Positions 1-8,707 of a DNA stretch of 64,000 nucleotides are shown in pieces. The translations under genes and the position numbers were made by a program. Source of the DNA: Adiantum capillus-veneris (lineage: Eukaryota > Streptophyta > Polypodiopsida > Polypodiales > Pteridaceae); contig CM043953.1 in the NCBI GenBank assembly GCA_014529385.2, forward strand, positions 84,450,342-84,514,341, given 5' to 3'. Positions within the stretch are counted from its first letter, which is position 1. Every line of letters starts with the position of its first letter. The notes under the pieces were generated by a model. It searched no databases. It was not told the origin of the DNA and saw only the letters and a list, made by a program, of their open reading frames with translations.

Positions 1-1083
1 TCACTTACGATTGGTTCTTATCTATAACTGGTGAGAACATGAACATGAACCCATATTTATGTTATTTGGGCAAGGTCAAGGTCACTATCGAACAAATTTA
101 AGTGACGACCAAGGCCAAAAAAAAAGAAAAAGAAAATAGAAGATGGCGTAAACTGCCGGCCATGACAAAATATACTAGGATGCTTCCGTAAACAACTCGC
201 CGAATATACAATAGCGATGCTGAGTTCGAGAAACAAGGGCGCAAGCATAATAAATCAACCCTTGCAAATCTATGCAAGAAGCAGTGCAGGCCAACAAGAA
301 GATAGAAGCACCTTCTCATAGCGTCTATGGTCATCGCGACCTGGTTCTGCTCGATGGGAAAGCTTCTCTCTACTCATAAGCATGTATCCAGCAGCTTCGT
401 CACAAGCACGTGCTTATTACAAAGTCCCAACACACTTTCTAGGGTGGCATGTACCCAGAGATCCGCTCTGCTCCTAAAACGCTGGTCAACCGTCATCCAT
501 GCTCGTCACTCTTAAACAAAATTATATTATCTTAAAATAACATGCGGTCAGCTATAATTGGCTGTGAATCAAGGTAGCCGCTACCGCTCTGCTCCTAAAA
601 AGCTGGTCATCCATGCTTGTCACTCTTAAAATAACGTTATATTATTTTAAAATAGCATGCCTACTGCAAATCAAGGAGTGCCCTCCCGGCATAGCTGCCG
701 TGACTGCTGAGATAGGACGGCCTTTGACGTTATTAATCCTCAACGCTTCCAAGAAGTTATATTTGAACTGCTGATATCAGTCCTTAATGCTTCCAGGAAG
801 TGGAACCGTCCCCCATGAGGACTTTGGATCAAGACAAGCTGCCTCTTTTGCATGCGTAAACAAGACACTTCTTCTGCAGCGTATACAACAGTTCTGCAAT
901 TACGCGAGCATGTACTAACAAGGTTGAAAAATTAGGCGCACATGGCATACATGCCACGAGTATTTCGGTCTTCTGATCATCATCTAGATTTGCTTCTAGC
1001 AGCGAACCATGAGAGTTACGAGAGGTGTGTTAAGTATGGAGCCTGATTTACCCTTGTAATTTTCTGTGATAAAAGCGCACATT
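1..1083. other. Intergenic stretch, no gene recognised
   Basis: I see no supportable gene here. Short open frames exist on both strands but none has a recognisable motif or a matching copy elsewhere in the window. The only structure is a diverged direct repeat at 463-660, listed separately. The left edge may belong to an element lying outside the window. Confidence 0.5.
463..660. repeat. Two-copy direct repeat, about 121-bp period
   Basis: The stretch from CCGCTCTGCTCCTAAAA through CATCCATGCT, GTCACTCTTAAA and TTATATTAT to ATGC at 463-545 recurs at 584-660, with an 8-base deletion and several substitutions. It is a local tandem duplication of unknown origin. Confidence 0.75.
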
Positions 1084-1239
1084 TGTAAGGCCCCCATTAT
1101 GAGGAGAAGCCATCGTGCGTGAAGGAAAATCACTCACTGGAAACCAAAAATTTTCAAGGACAAGAATCAGGGGCAACTTTAGAGGCCTCGGGGGCGGAGG
1201 CCCCCGAGACTTTTTTTTCGCCGGAATATTATGGCCGGC

Positions 1240-1400
1240 CGGCGGCCGGAAAGTGGTCGGAAAACAACCGGTCAGTTGGTCGGTGGCCGGTAGTCAATGG
1301 CCAATGGCCGGTGGTCGGAAGTCAATGGCTGGTGGCCGGTGGTCGGAAGTCAATGGTCGGTGGCCGGTGGCCGAATTCAATGGCCGGTGGCCGAATTCAA
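1240..1400. repeat. GC-rich minisatellite, about 21-bp unit (GGTCGGAAGTCAATGGCCGG type)
   Basis: The unit GGTGGTCGGAAGTCAATGG and variants (GGTGGCCGAATTCAATGG) repeats several times head to tail. It sits upstream of the TATA box at 1524, where LTR U3 enhancer repeats usually lie. An open frame runs through it on the plus strand, but it is repeat-driven. Confidence 0.75.
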
Positions 1401-1523
1401 AAGCAGACTTGTCTTCTCAAGGGCGGCCACACATGGGCGGATTGGAGGGTCCGATTTGGACTTATTCGCACAAGGGCGGCTACACATGGCTGTCTCTCAT
1501 AAGAGAGGGCAGCCCTTTTGGCC

Positions 1524-1530
1524 TATAAAA
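1524..1530 (+). promoter_or_regulatory. TATA box of the LTR-like block
   Basis: The sequence GCCTATAAAAGGAGGCC is a canonical plant TATA context. It lies about 125 bp after the minisatellite and upstream of a CT-rich leader. The function is inferred from position. Confidence 0.55.
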
Positions 1531-1730
1531 GGAGGCCATTTCTACACACATTTCAGAGTGTGAAGTTGATGCAACAAGGTGAGTGTGAGGTGGTGAGAGT
1601 GAAGCAAGGCGGGAGCTCCGTTAAGGGTATAATCCCTTTGTAAACTACTTCTTGTTTTGAAGTACTAAAGCCATTGAGTGGCTGCTTTCCCGTGGACGTA
1701 GCCCACATTGGGTGAACCACATATATCGTG

Positions 1731-1732
<2 letters not shown>

Positions 1733-1768
<36 letters not shown>
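1733..1768. repeat. (CT)n microsatellite
   Basis: An uninterrupted CT dinucleotide run lies in the presumed transcribed leader of the LTR-like block. Confidence 0.9.
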
Positions 1769-1771
<3 letters not shown>

Positions 1772-2101
1772 CTATAATCTCTTGTGTGTGAAATCTATCT
1801 CTCTCCATTAAGTAATCTACTCAAAAATCTATTTAGCTACGTCTTATTTCCTAACAAGGTGCAAGGCAGACAACCCACTAGCGAGGCTTAGACCTGTGCC
1901 TAGAGCATACAATCCACTAGGCTATTTGTTGGTTCCATCTTTCATCTCTGTGCTTTCACGGTGGTACATGAGCAGGACTACCTCACAGCGCTACCCTTTA
2001 AAATCCATCTCACTAATTTTAAGAAAGCCAAAAAACTATTGAATTTTGCGTGACAATGCTTTACAAATAAATTTATTATCACGAAAGATAAAGACTACTT
2101 A

Positions 2102-2285
2102 GCTCTGATACCATGTTGACCCGGAGGGAGAGAGCGCATGTAGACAAGAGGAGAGAGAGACGGCACCAACATGTACAAGCCCCAAAGTGTATGGAGAACA
2201 CACACTGAGTACAAATATATAGTGGGGACTCCTAGCTATACATAGTATAGGGGTTGGTATATATAGATCCAACACCCCCACTCAA
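2102..2285 (-). mobile_element. TRIM-like short LTR (161 bp) flanked by both a PBS and a PPT
   Basis: Read on the minus strand, a purine tract (2275-2285) is followed by a block starting TGTTGGATC and ending GTCAACA (2114-2274). That block is followed directly by TGGTATCAGAGC (2102-2113), the initiator tRNA-Met primer-binding site used by many plant LTR elements. The LTR is 161 bp, the size class of TRIM elements. A normal element has the PPT before its 3' LTR and the PBS after its 5' LTR. Finding both around one LTR suggests the middle LTR of a tandem or recombined element. No coding sequence is attached. Confidence 0.6.
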
Positions 2286-2580
2286 ATAGGAGTCCCTAAC
2301 TGTGGATGAAAAAACCCTCGGGGGTACAAGGGAAAAACCCACAGCACCATATACATGCACTGTTATATTAACAATTATCAAAGTTTACAAAATTCATTTT
2401 TGAGGAGCTACATCACTCCATAATATACAATGTGTGCTTTCAAGTATCTTTGGAAGTTCACTAGCCCTATATATACAATTGAATTGGTGAAAATTATTCA
2501 AGATCTTTGAGCAACTTCAATATCTTTGAGCCCCTGTCCACACTACTTGACATTCCCTGTGTGTTGGTATATATAGCTCC
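2286..2580 (-). other. Non-coding remnant next to the TRIM-like LTR
   Basis: I see no gene. The stretch ends near a 23-bp block (2562-2584) with ends TGTTGG and CCAACA around TATATATAG. That copies the terminus of the neighbouring short LTR, so the stretch is probably internal sequence of the same element family, cut short. Confidence 0.4.
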
Positions 2581-2775
2581 AACACAAAACCCCTATCAAA
2601 CGGCATGCCATTTAGCCCCTCTATTAGAGGGGTTTCGGCATGTATTTTTGCATGCAATGGGCAGTCCAAATGGACCGCCCATTGCATGCAAATAAGCATG
2701 CCAAAACCCCTCTAATAGAGGTGCAAAACCCCTAGCAAACGGCATGAGCTTGGCCCCCCTATTAAAGGGGTTTTG
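2581..2775. repeat. Foldback palindrome with CCCCTCTATTAGAGGGG arms
   Basis: The centre is a near-perfect inverted repeat: TTTGCATGCAATGGGC, then about 14 bases, then GCCCATTGCATGCAAA. Outside it, CCTCTATTAGAGGGGTTT...GGCATG pairs with GCATGCCAAAACCCCTCTAATAGAGG. A further copy of the outer motif (CCCCTATTAAAGGGGTTTTGGCATG) lies at 2757-2781. It is MITE-like or the subterminal repeat of element F, which starts just downstream; I cannot decide between them. Confidence 0.7.
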
Positions 2776-2823
2776 GCATGTCAATTTAGGTTATTTTTTA
2801 TTTATTTTTTTTCTCTTTTTCAG

Positions 2824-4341
2824 TTGTGACATGGTTGGGCAAGATGAAGACTTCTTTCGCTCTTTTAGGACAGTCATGGGTTCCTCTTCTAGGAATCCTT
2901 CTAGGGGCTCCGGTCCCTATGACCGCTTCCCTCCTCCTCCTCCTCCTCCTCCTCATTTGGTCCCTATGAATCCGCAGAGAGCCTCATTCTTGCGCATGTA
3001 GCAAGATTATGAGCGAGCTTTGCAAGGGATCTTCTCTTCATAGATGCCACATCAGGTGTCCTAGTATGGGATTTCCCCATCACCCTCGGCCATGCCCTCG
3101 TAGGCCCCCACTACCTTTCCTTCACCCTTTCCGTCGGTACCCCCCCCCCCCCCAACTACATTTCCTTCACCCTATTCCACGGTCCCTGCTAATACATTCC
3201 CTTCACCATTTCCCTTGGCACCCTCTTCTATGATTACCTCGCATCAACCCTCCCCACTCTGACCACCAAGCCATCCTAGCCCTCATGGTCATTGATCTTC
3301 TTGAGGGCAAAGTGAGAGACATTGTTCGCCTGGCTCCGGGGGCTGACGAGAGTCCACTGACATCAAGTGGAGACGAGGATCAGGGGGAGGCTCTTGCTTC
3401 AACGCTTGCTTTGGAGGAGGTGGAGGAGGATCGTCCACTGACTTGCCAAATCCATGGCACAATTCTAATGTGGAAGTTCCAGATGCCGATGATGATGGCC
3501 TATACTATAGGTGTCATCGAGACGGTGCCCCCGACCTTAGCACAAACAAGCCGCAAGTGCTTCCACAATCACTTGAAGAGCTTGATTCACTCTACCTACA
3601 CTAATTGCTTCATTGATTGGGAGCAACAAGATCCTCAGTACACCTGCAATATATTTTTGATACAATGCGGATGCGGTCTCCTAATTGCCAGGGCATGTCT
3701 TTTACCACGCAGAGGATGGAAGGTTTTATCAAGACCTTCCTTCATAATAAACGGTCCACCGTTTGCAAGGTCTCTAAACAAAAACGCCAACACACCAATC
3801 TCCAAAAAAGGGGTGCTAATATGCATGATGCAGAGTGGGAGTTTGCTCTCCAAGAGAGGTACAATGGAGTCAACCATCCTCAACAGAGGCAAGCAAGGGC
3901 AGGACAACAAGCTCACAGTTGGGGTTCTGGAAAAAAGGACGTCTCGAAGGACAAAGTGGTAAGTAGCATTTTTAGTTTTTATTTGAACCTTAATCTTGAT
4001 GTAAACTAATACTTAATATGCAGGTAAACATCATATCAAGTGTCAAGGGAGGTGGTGAAGTATCTGAAACGCAACGACGAATATAGTACCTACTTGTGGA
4101 TGCTCCAACAAGGCCACATCAATCAAGCACATCTCGACTCTCTCATCAACACCTTGACCACTACCCAAGTACGAAGTCAACCAAAATAATTAATTATTTT
4201 GTTGTTTACTTATTTTTATGCTTACTAATTATGTGTTTTGCTTTGTTATTTGTATAGACTCGAAGAGGTGGCGCTAATGAGGGCAAGGATGATGAGGGTA
4301 GTCAAGGTGACAAGGACGACGAGGGTGACCAGGGTGACAAG
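2824..4341 (+). pseudogene. CACTA element F accessory gene (TNPA-position), truncated
   Basis: This is homologous to the accessory genes of elements A (5354-6699, minus) and B (55283-56126). A splice-acceptor-like pyrimidine tract and CAG at 2820 precede a Pro/Ser-rich region and a Gly-rich RGSGGGS...GGGGGGSS stretch (about 3390-3450) that matches the Gly-rich stretch of A. Next come LIHSTYTNCF and QQDP (about 3580-3640), and the block MEGFIKTFLHNKRS...MHDAEWEFALQ (3715-3860). A second exon after the intron at 3960-4022 reads SREVVKYLKRNDEYSTYLWM, and a third (4259-4341) is an Asp/Gly-rich tail. Several frameshifts and stops break it. It ends abruptly where the gypsy element G1 begins. No TNP2 of the same element is visible here. 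The function is inferred from its relatives. Confidence 0.65.
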
Positions 4342-4716
4342 GTAACCATTTGTAAGCATTGACAAGGTTCATACTATCCTTAAGATGTACTCCTTGCATC
4401 CATCTAGCATCTTCAAAAGGATAATTTTTGAACTTAATAAGATACCGTCCGATAATCTTACAATGTTGTAGTATCTTTTCTTCATGGTGCCAAAGGATAG
4501 TTTTGGATTGTAACACCTCTTCTTGGTCTTCGACTTTTGGAGGGTCTTCAATAATTGTTTCTCTTGGTGGCTCTCCTTTGTAGGGCTTAAGTAGGCTCAC
4601 ATGAAAAGCATTGTGTATGAGCCAATGGTTGGGCAACTTGAGTTGATAAGCCATGTCATTGATTGGCTTCAAGATGTGAAAAGGACCATAGTATATTTTT
4701 TATGATTTAGCATAAT
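4342..4716 (-). pseudogene. G1 integrase C-terminus and chromodomain
   Basis: The minus-strand frame reads MAYQLKLPNHWLIHNAFHVS followed by LLKPYKGE, the conserved end of plant gypsy polyproteins. It continues into a chromodomain-like segment (SKTILWHHEEK...GRYLIKFKNYPFEDARW). The aromatic and charged pattern Y-L-I-K-F-K-N-Y matches chromoviral chromodomains, which bind modified histone tails and bias integration. It is separated from the rest of integrase by element A. The frame runs past the chromodomain into sequence of element F, so its own stop is lost. Confidence 0.8.
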
Positions 4717-4719
4717 ACT

Positions 4720-4925
4720 CACTATGACATTTGGAGCACATTACCGCTCAGATAGACAAACAAAAACAAAGGAAAAGTTCAAGTCAAAAAATCTCGGGGG
4801 CGGTAATGCTCGAGTCAATGCTTGCGGTAATGGTCCTTCAGCAATGCTTGCGGTAATCGGCCTGGCTACATTTCCGCGGCACTTACTGCCAGTATTACCG
4901 CAACGATTACCGCTCACGCGAGTAT
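4720..4925. repeat. Left terminus and subterminal repeats of element A (GCGGTAAT motif)
   Basis: After the CACTA end, the motif GCGGTAAT or its complement ATTACCGC recurs in both orientations (for example TTGCGGTAATGG, ATTACCGCTCACG). In the CACTA family such subterminal repeats are the binding sites of the element's accessory protein. The binding role is inferred from family knowledge. Confidence 0.8.
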
Positions 4926-4943
4926 TTTAAAAAAAAGCAGATA

Positions 4944-4982
4944 ACCATTTGGATGGTCCTTGGTAGGACCCATCCAAATGGT
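4944..4982. repeat. Conserved hairpin at the accessory-gene end of element A
   Basis: ACCATTTGGATGGTCC is followed after a short loop by GGACCCATCCAAATGGT, a 16-bp stem with one bulged C. A related hairpin sits at the equivalent place in element B (56249-56296). It lies just inside the subterminal repeats, downstream of the accessory gene. Confidence 0.85.
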
Positions 4983-5353
4983 CAATTGCCTTTTTTTTCC
5001 TATACATTTAATAAATAAAAAAACAACAATTTGATTGCACCAAAAATTTGGACCAAAATCAAATGTTTAATTATATTGGAGAAATTGTTCACATTACAAA
5101 ATTGCCCAAATAGGCGACACATGGCGGCTATACAACTGTGGCCAAAAGAAGACTTTGGGCCAAAATCGAGTGTTTAATTATATTGGATATTACAAAATTT
5201 CCCAAATAGGTGATACATGGGGGGGCTATACAACTGTGGCGAAAAGAAGACGCACGGGCCCAAAAACACTTGGAGGATTGAGCTACTCGGATCCTGGGAC
5301 CTCTCGAGGGACTCCTTGACTCTGGAAAAGGAAAAAACAACAAAACCTTTAAT
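4983..5353. repeat. Non-coding flank of the A accessory gene with a two-copy repeat of about 100 bp
   Basis: No gene is seen. The pieces AAATGTTTAATTATATTGGA and CCCAAATAGG.GA.ACATGG with GGCTATACAACTGTGG occur at about 5060-5142 and again at about 5168-5240. This is a local tandem duplication in the 3' flank of the minus-strand accessory gene. Confidence 0.65.
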
Positions 5354-6699
5354 TTATACAAATGGATACATAATTCTGCATGCACTGATTTTAAAAAAAA
5401 AGTTCACACTTACAGACTGTAGTGTACGACATGCATTTTCAAATTCTTTGCGATTGATTTTGTTATTTTCATGCAGCCAGCACCATGTCTCATATTCGGA
5501 GTGGCTCTCTCTGTATCTCTGGATCTCTCGGCTTGGGCGGGTCATAGTAATATTTTGCTCTATATCAATTCAAATAAAAATATGCGCACTCACAAATTTA
5601 TCTTTCCATGCTGCTTTTTCGCTCGAGCTATAATGCTTGGGCGTTTGCTGCGCCCTCGCCTCCACCTACCGAGTGTGCGCCCTAGCACATGCCACTCTCT
5701 CGTCCTCCAGCTCGCCCTGGGCTTTCTCCCACTCCTCGTCGTGAACATTTCCAGGGCGATAGTTGTGACCCTCAGATTCAAATGTTCGCTTTGCCACCCT
5801 CTGCACACTGGACTTCTTATTTTTTGAGAAATTCTTGATATACTCCTCGAGCCACTGCCTGGAGAACTCTTCCACTTCCGGATTAGGGAGCCTCATGAGC
5901 ATGTCGTATGAATGTACGTCAAGTCCGCTGGGTCCTAATCTTTGAAAGATTTAAAGCAATCTTGGTATGTCGAGTGGATCAGCTGGTTAAGGTGCCCTCA
6001 AAATGTCCTCCCCAAAGAGAAACCTAGATCCACCTCCCCCGCTCGATGTATATAATAGTAGTAGCCACGAGCGTCCGGGGTGGGCGCATCGCGGTCCTCA
6101 TCCTCATGTGGAGCTCCAAGGGGTGAGCGAGGAGGTCAGGGTGTAAGAGGAGGTGAATATGTAGCACTACCCCCTCCACCACCAAAGCAGAACGAGCCAC
6201 TACCTCGACGAGAGCATGAGCCACCACTATGGGAAGAGCGCTGGCCTGAGCCTGAACCGTTGGGTGGTGTAGGCGACGGATAACTCGACGGTATGGGCGT
6301 GGATCGCTGCGAATGCAAGGTGGAGGGAGTTGTGGGTGATGGGAAAGTCGAGGGTAAGGTGGAGGGAGTCCCACTGGGAGGCACACTCTGCACGATTCGA
6401 GTGTTGGCGCCTGGTGTCGCAAGCGGTGAGAGCCCATAGGCAGCCAACTGTGCTGGTATGTACCATCCTCGAAGACTCTGCTGCGAGGATAGCCACTCTG
6501 CCTGGGCACGGTATGCCCTCTCGAGGTCAGGGTTGTGTACTGCATCTCGTAACCATCGAAAGCCGAAGGTGGATTGTGACTGGTGGGAGGAAGACTGCGA
6601 GTAGTAAGCATCATAAGCGTCCTCGTAAGAGAGGCCGTCGGCGAGAAAGTCCTCTATGGATCGATAGATGGGCGTGGAAGAGGATGCCATATCATACAA
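5354..6699 (-). pseudogene. CACTA element A accessory gene (TNPA-position), degraded
   Basis: Transcribed divergently from TNP2. The start at 6699 or the ATG three codons in (MASSSTPIYRSIEDFL) opens a 187-residue frame. It is Ser/Pro-rich and ends in a Gly-rich stretch (RRGSGSFCFGGGGGSA). Past a stop near 6136 the homology to genes F and B continues (LIHSTYQDCF, DPADLTYIHT, FSRQWLEEYIKNFSKNKKSS, RPGNVHDEEWEKA). A downstream exon at 5390-5490 reads MTRPSREIQRYRESHSEYET then WCWLHENN, with a donor GTAAGTG behind it. At least one frameshift and two stops interrupt it. A role as the regulatory, subterminal-repeat-binding partner of TNP2 is inferred from position only; I do not recognise a catalytic motif. 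Confidence 0.7.
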
Positions 6700-7079
6700 T
6701 TTTGCAAAAAAAGGGGACCCTAATTAACATTGGATTCTAGTCAAAGTGAGATTCTTTATTACATAGGATTCCTCCTTGCATAGGATTCCTCCTTGCATAG
6801 AATTCCTTTTATCTCCTATTTAAGAAATGGTTTGTGTGCTTATTTTTTTTGCATCCATTTAGAGTGCGTGTGTGTGTGCTTCTAATTAACCTATTGTGTG
6901 TGTGTGTTAGTGTGTGGCAAAGAAATTAATCTAGTGTGTGTGTGTGTTGGACCGTAATCTACCGTTGGGCTTCTCGATGACCATTGGGGTCTCAATCAAC
7001 TTCATCGCACACCCACATGGAGGTATATTTTGGTATGCTAATGCTAATGGAGGTATGTTTTGGTATACTAATGCATGCC
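6700..7079. other. Presumed 5' region of the A accessory gene, GT-rich
   Basis: No gene is seen. A short triplicated motif (ATAGGATTCCTCCTTGC) lies at 6760-6805. GT runs at 6865-6950 lead into the palindrome array. The promoters for the two divergent genes should lie between here and 8707. Confidence 0.45.
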
Positions 7080-8190
7080 CAAGCACACACTAATGCAAGT
7101 GTTAGAGTGTGCTTGTAACGCATGCACACACTAATGCTTGCATTAGTGTGTGCAATTTTTTCACACACCAATGCTCACAATAGTGTGTGCTTATGCATGC
7201 ATTAGTGTGTAGACACACTAATTTGTGCACAAGCACACACTAATGCAAGCATTAGTGTGTGCTAGAGAGGTATGCACACACTAATTCTTGCATTAGTGTG
7301 TGTGTGTGTATAATGCATGCATTGTGCACAAAATAGTGTGTGAAAACACACTAATGCGTGCACAATCACACACTAATGCAAGCATTAGTGTGTGTGTGTA
7401 TAATGCATGCATTGTGCACAAAATAATGTGTGAAAACACACTAATTAGTGCACAAGCACACACTAATGCTTGCACACACTAATGCAAGCATTAGTGTGTG
7501 CTACAGAGGTATGAACACACTAACGCACGTATTAGTGTGTTCTTGGGCACAAATTAGTGTGTGGAAACACACTAATGCTTGCATTAGTGTGTGTGTGTGT
7601 ATAATCAATGCATGCATTGTGCACAAAATAGTGTGTGAAAACACACTAATTTGTGCACAATCACACACTAATGCAAGCATTAGTGTGTGTATAATGCATG
7701 CACACACTAATGCTTGCATTAGTGTGTGCTTGGACACTAATTAGTGTGTAGAAACTAACTAATGCGTGTGTGTATAATGCATGCACACACTAATACGGGC
7801 ATTAGTGTGATTGTGCACAAAATAGTGTGTGAAAACACATTAATTTGTGCACAATCACACACTAATGCAAGCATTAGTGTGTGCATGCATTAGTTAGTTT
7901 TTACACACTACACACTAATTTGTGCCCAAGCACTTTTTACACACTACACACACTAATTTGTGCACAATCACACACTAATGCAAGCATTAGTGTGTGTATA
8001 ATGCATGCACACACTAATGCTTGCATTAGTGTGTGCTTGTGCATGCATTAGTGTGTTTACACAGTAATTCATGCACAAGCACACCCTAATGCAAGCATTA
8101 GCGTGTGCTTGTAACCCATGCACGCACTAATGCGGGCATTAGTGTGTGTATAATGCATGCAAGCATTAGTGTGTGATTGTGCACAAAATA
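7080..8190. repeat. Palindrome array between the divergent genes of element A
   Basis: The array is built from CACACACTAATGC and its complement GCATTAGTGTGTG, usually as CACTAATGCAAGCATTAGTG: 9-bp arms around AA, extended by CA/TG runs. Well over ten such palindromes occur with short spacers such as TTGTGCACAA, TGCATGCA and GTGTGAAAACACAC, which are also self-complementary. Element B has a related but different array at the same relative place (53458-55275). It is not a CRISPR: there are no unique spacers of fixed length, and the host is a plant. Confidence 0.9.
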
Positions 8191-8195
8191 GTGTG

Positions 8196-8265
8196 TTTAT
8201 GTGTGTGTGTGTGTGTGCATGTGTGTGTATGCATTGCGTGTGTGTTCATGTGTGTGTGTGTGTGT
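8196..8265. repeat. (GT)n-rich tract at the end of the A array
   Basis: GTGTGTGTGTGTG blocks are interrupted by CAT and GCATTGC. The tract forms the TNP2-side boundary of the palindrome array. Confidence 0.85.
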
Positions 8266-8707
8266 AGAAGAACGAGAAGAAAGAGAGAGAATTCGAGCAC
8301 TTACAGTCGTGACCTCGATCGCTTGGATATGGTGGGGATGGAGATGAAGAGAGTAATAGAGGTTGGAGATGGAGAGGGAGAAGGAGAGAGAGCTTGGAGA
8401 TGGAGAGGGAAACACGCCCGCGTAGAAGAGAAGCTCGTTTTTGAATTTTTGGCATTCAATTTCGCGGGGGCACGTAGGTGTCCCCTTTATATAAAAACAT
8501 TTGCTGGTGATTTTATCATGTGTATTATCGCGCCTTTTCCTGCCTATATTACCACGAAAAACTCTCATGAGACTGACTGCGTGTATTATGCCAACTGCAT
8601 GACCTCTTGTACCCACCTCCCCTCTATCTTTAATGAGTGTCAGTCATGTCAGTACCAACATTCTTGATTCTTCTTTTTCTTATTTAGTGTGTGGTCGTGT
8701 GTGTAGG
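8266..8707 (+). other. 5' region of the A TNP2 gene
   Basis: No motif-bearing gene is seen. The stretch has a purine-rich segment at 8266-8420, and ATTATCGCGCC and ATTACCACG, which resemble the subterminal motif. The first recognised TNP2 exon begins after an acceptor-like GTGTAG at 8702-8707. Confidence 0.4.

Larger units (their letters stand above)
1084..1856 (+). mobile_element. LTR-like block (candidate solo LTR or retrotransposon promoter)
   Basis: The block starts with TGTAAGG and ends with CCTAACA, so it has the TG...CA ends of an LTR. It holds a TATA box at 1524, followed by a CT-rich leader with a phrase (TGGGTGAACCACATATATC) of the kind seen in the R-U5 part of plant LTRs. The block is about 773 bp. 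I could not find a matching 5-bp target duplication (ACATT on the left, AGGTG on the right) or a primer-binding site next to it, so the boundaries and the solo-LTR call are inference. It could also be a degraded LTR end or a promoter fragment. Confidence 0.4.

Noticed and set aside
7080-8190. The regular palindrome array could be mistaken for a CRISPR array
   Set aside because: Spacers are not unique or of constant length and are themselves palindromic variants; the context is a plant transposon with introns.
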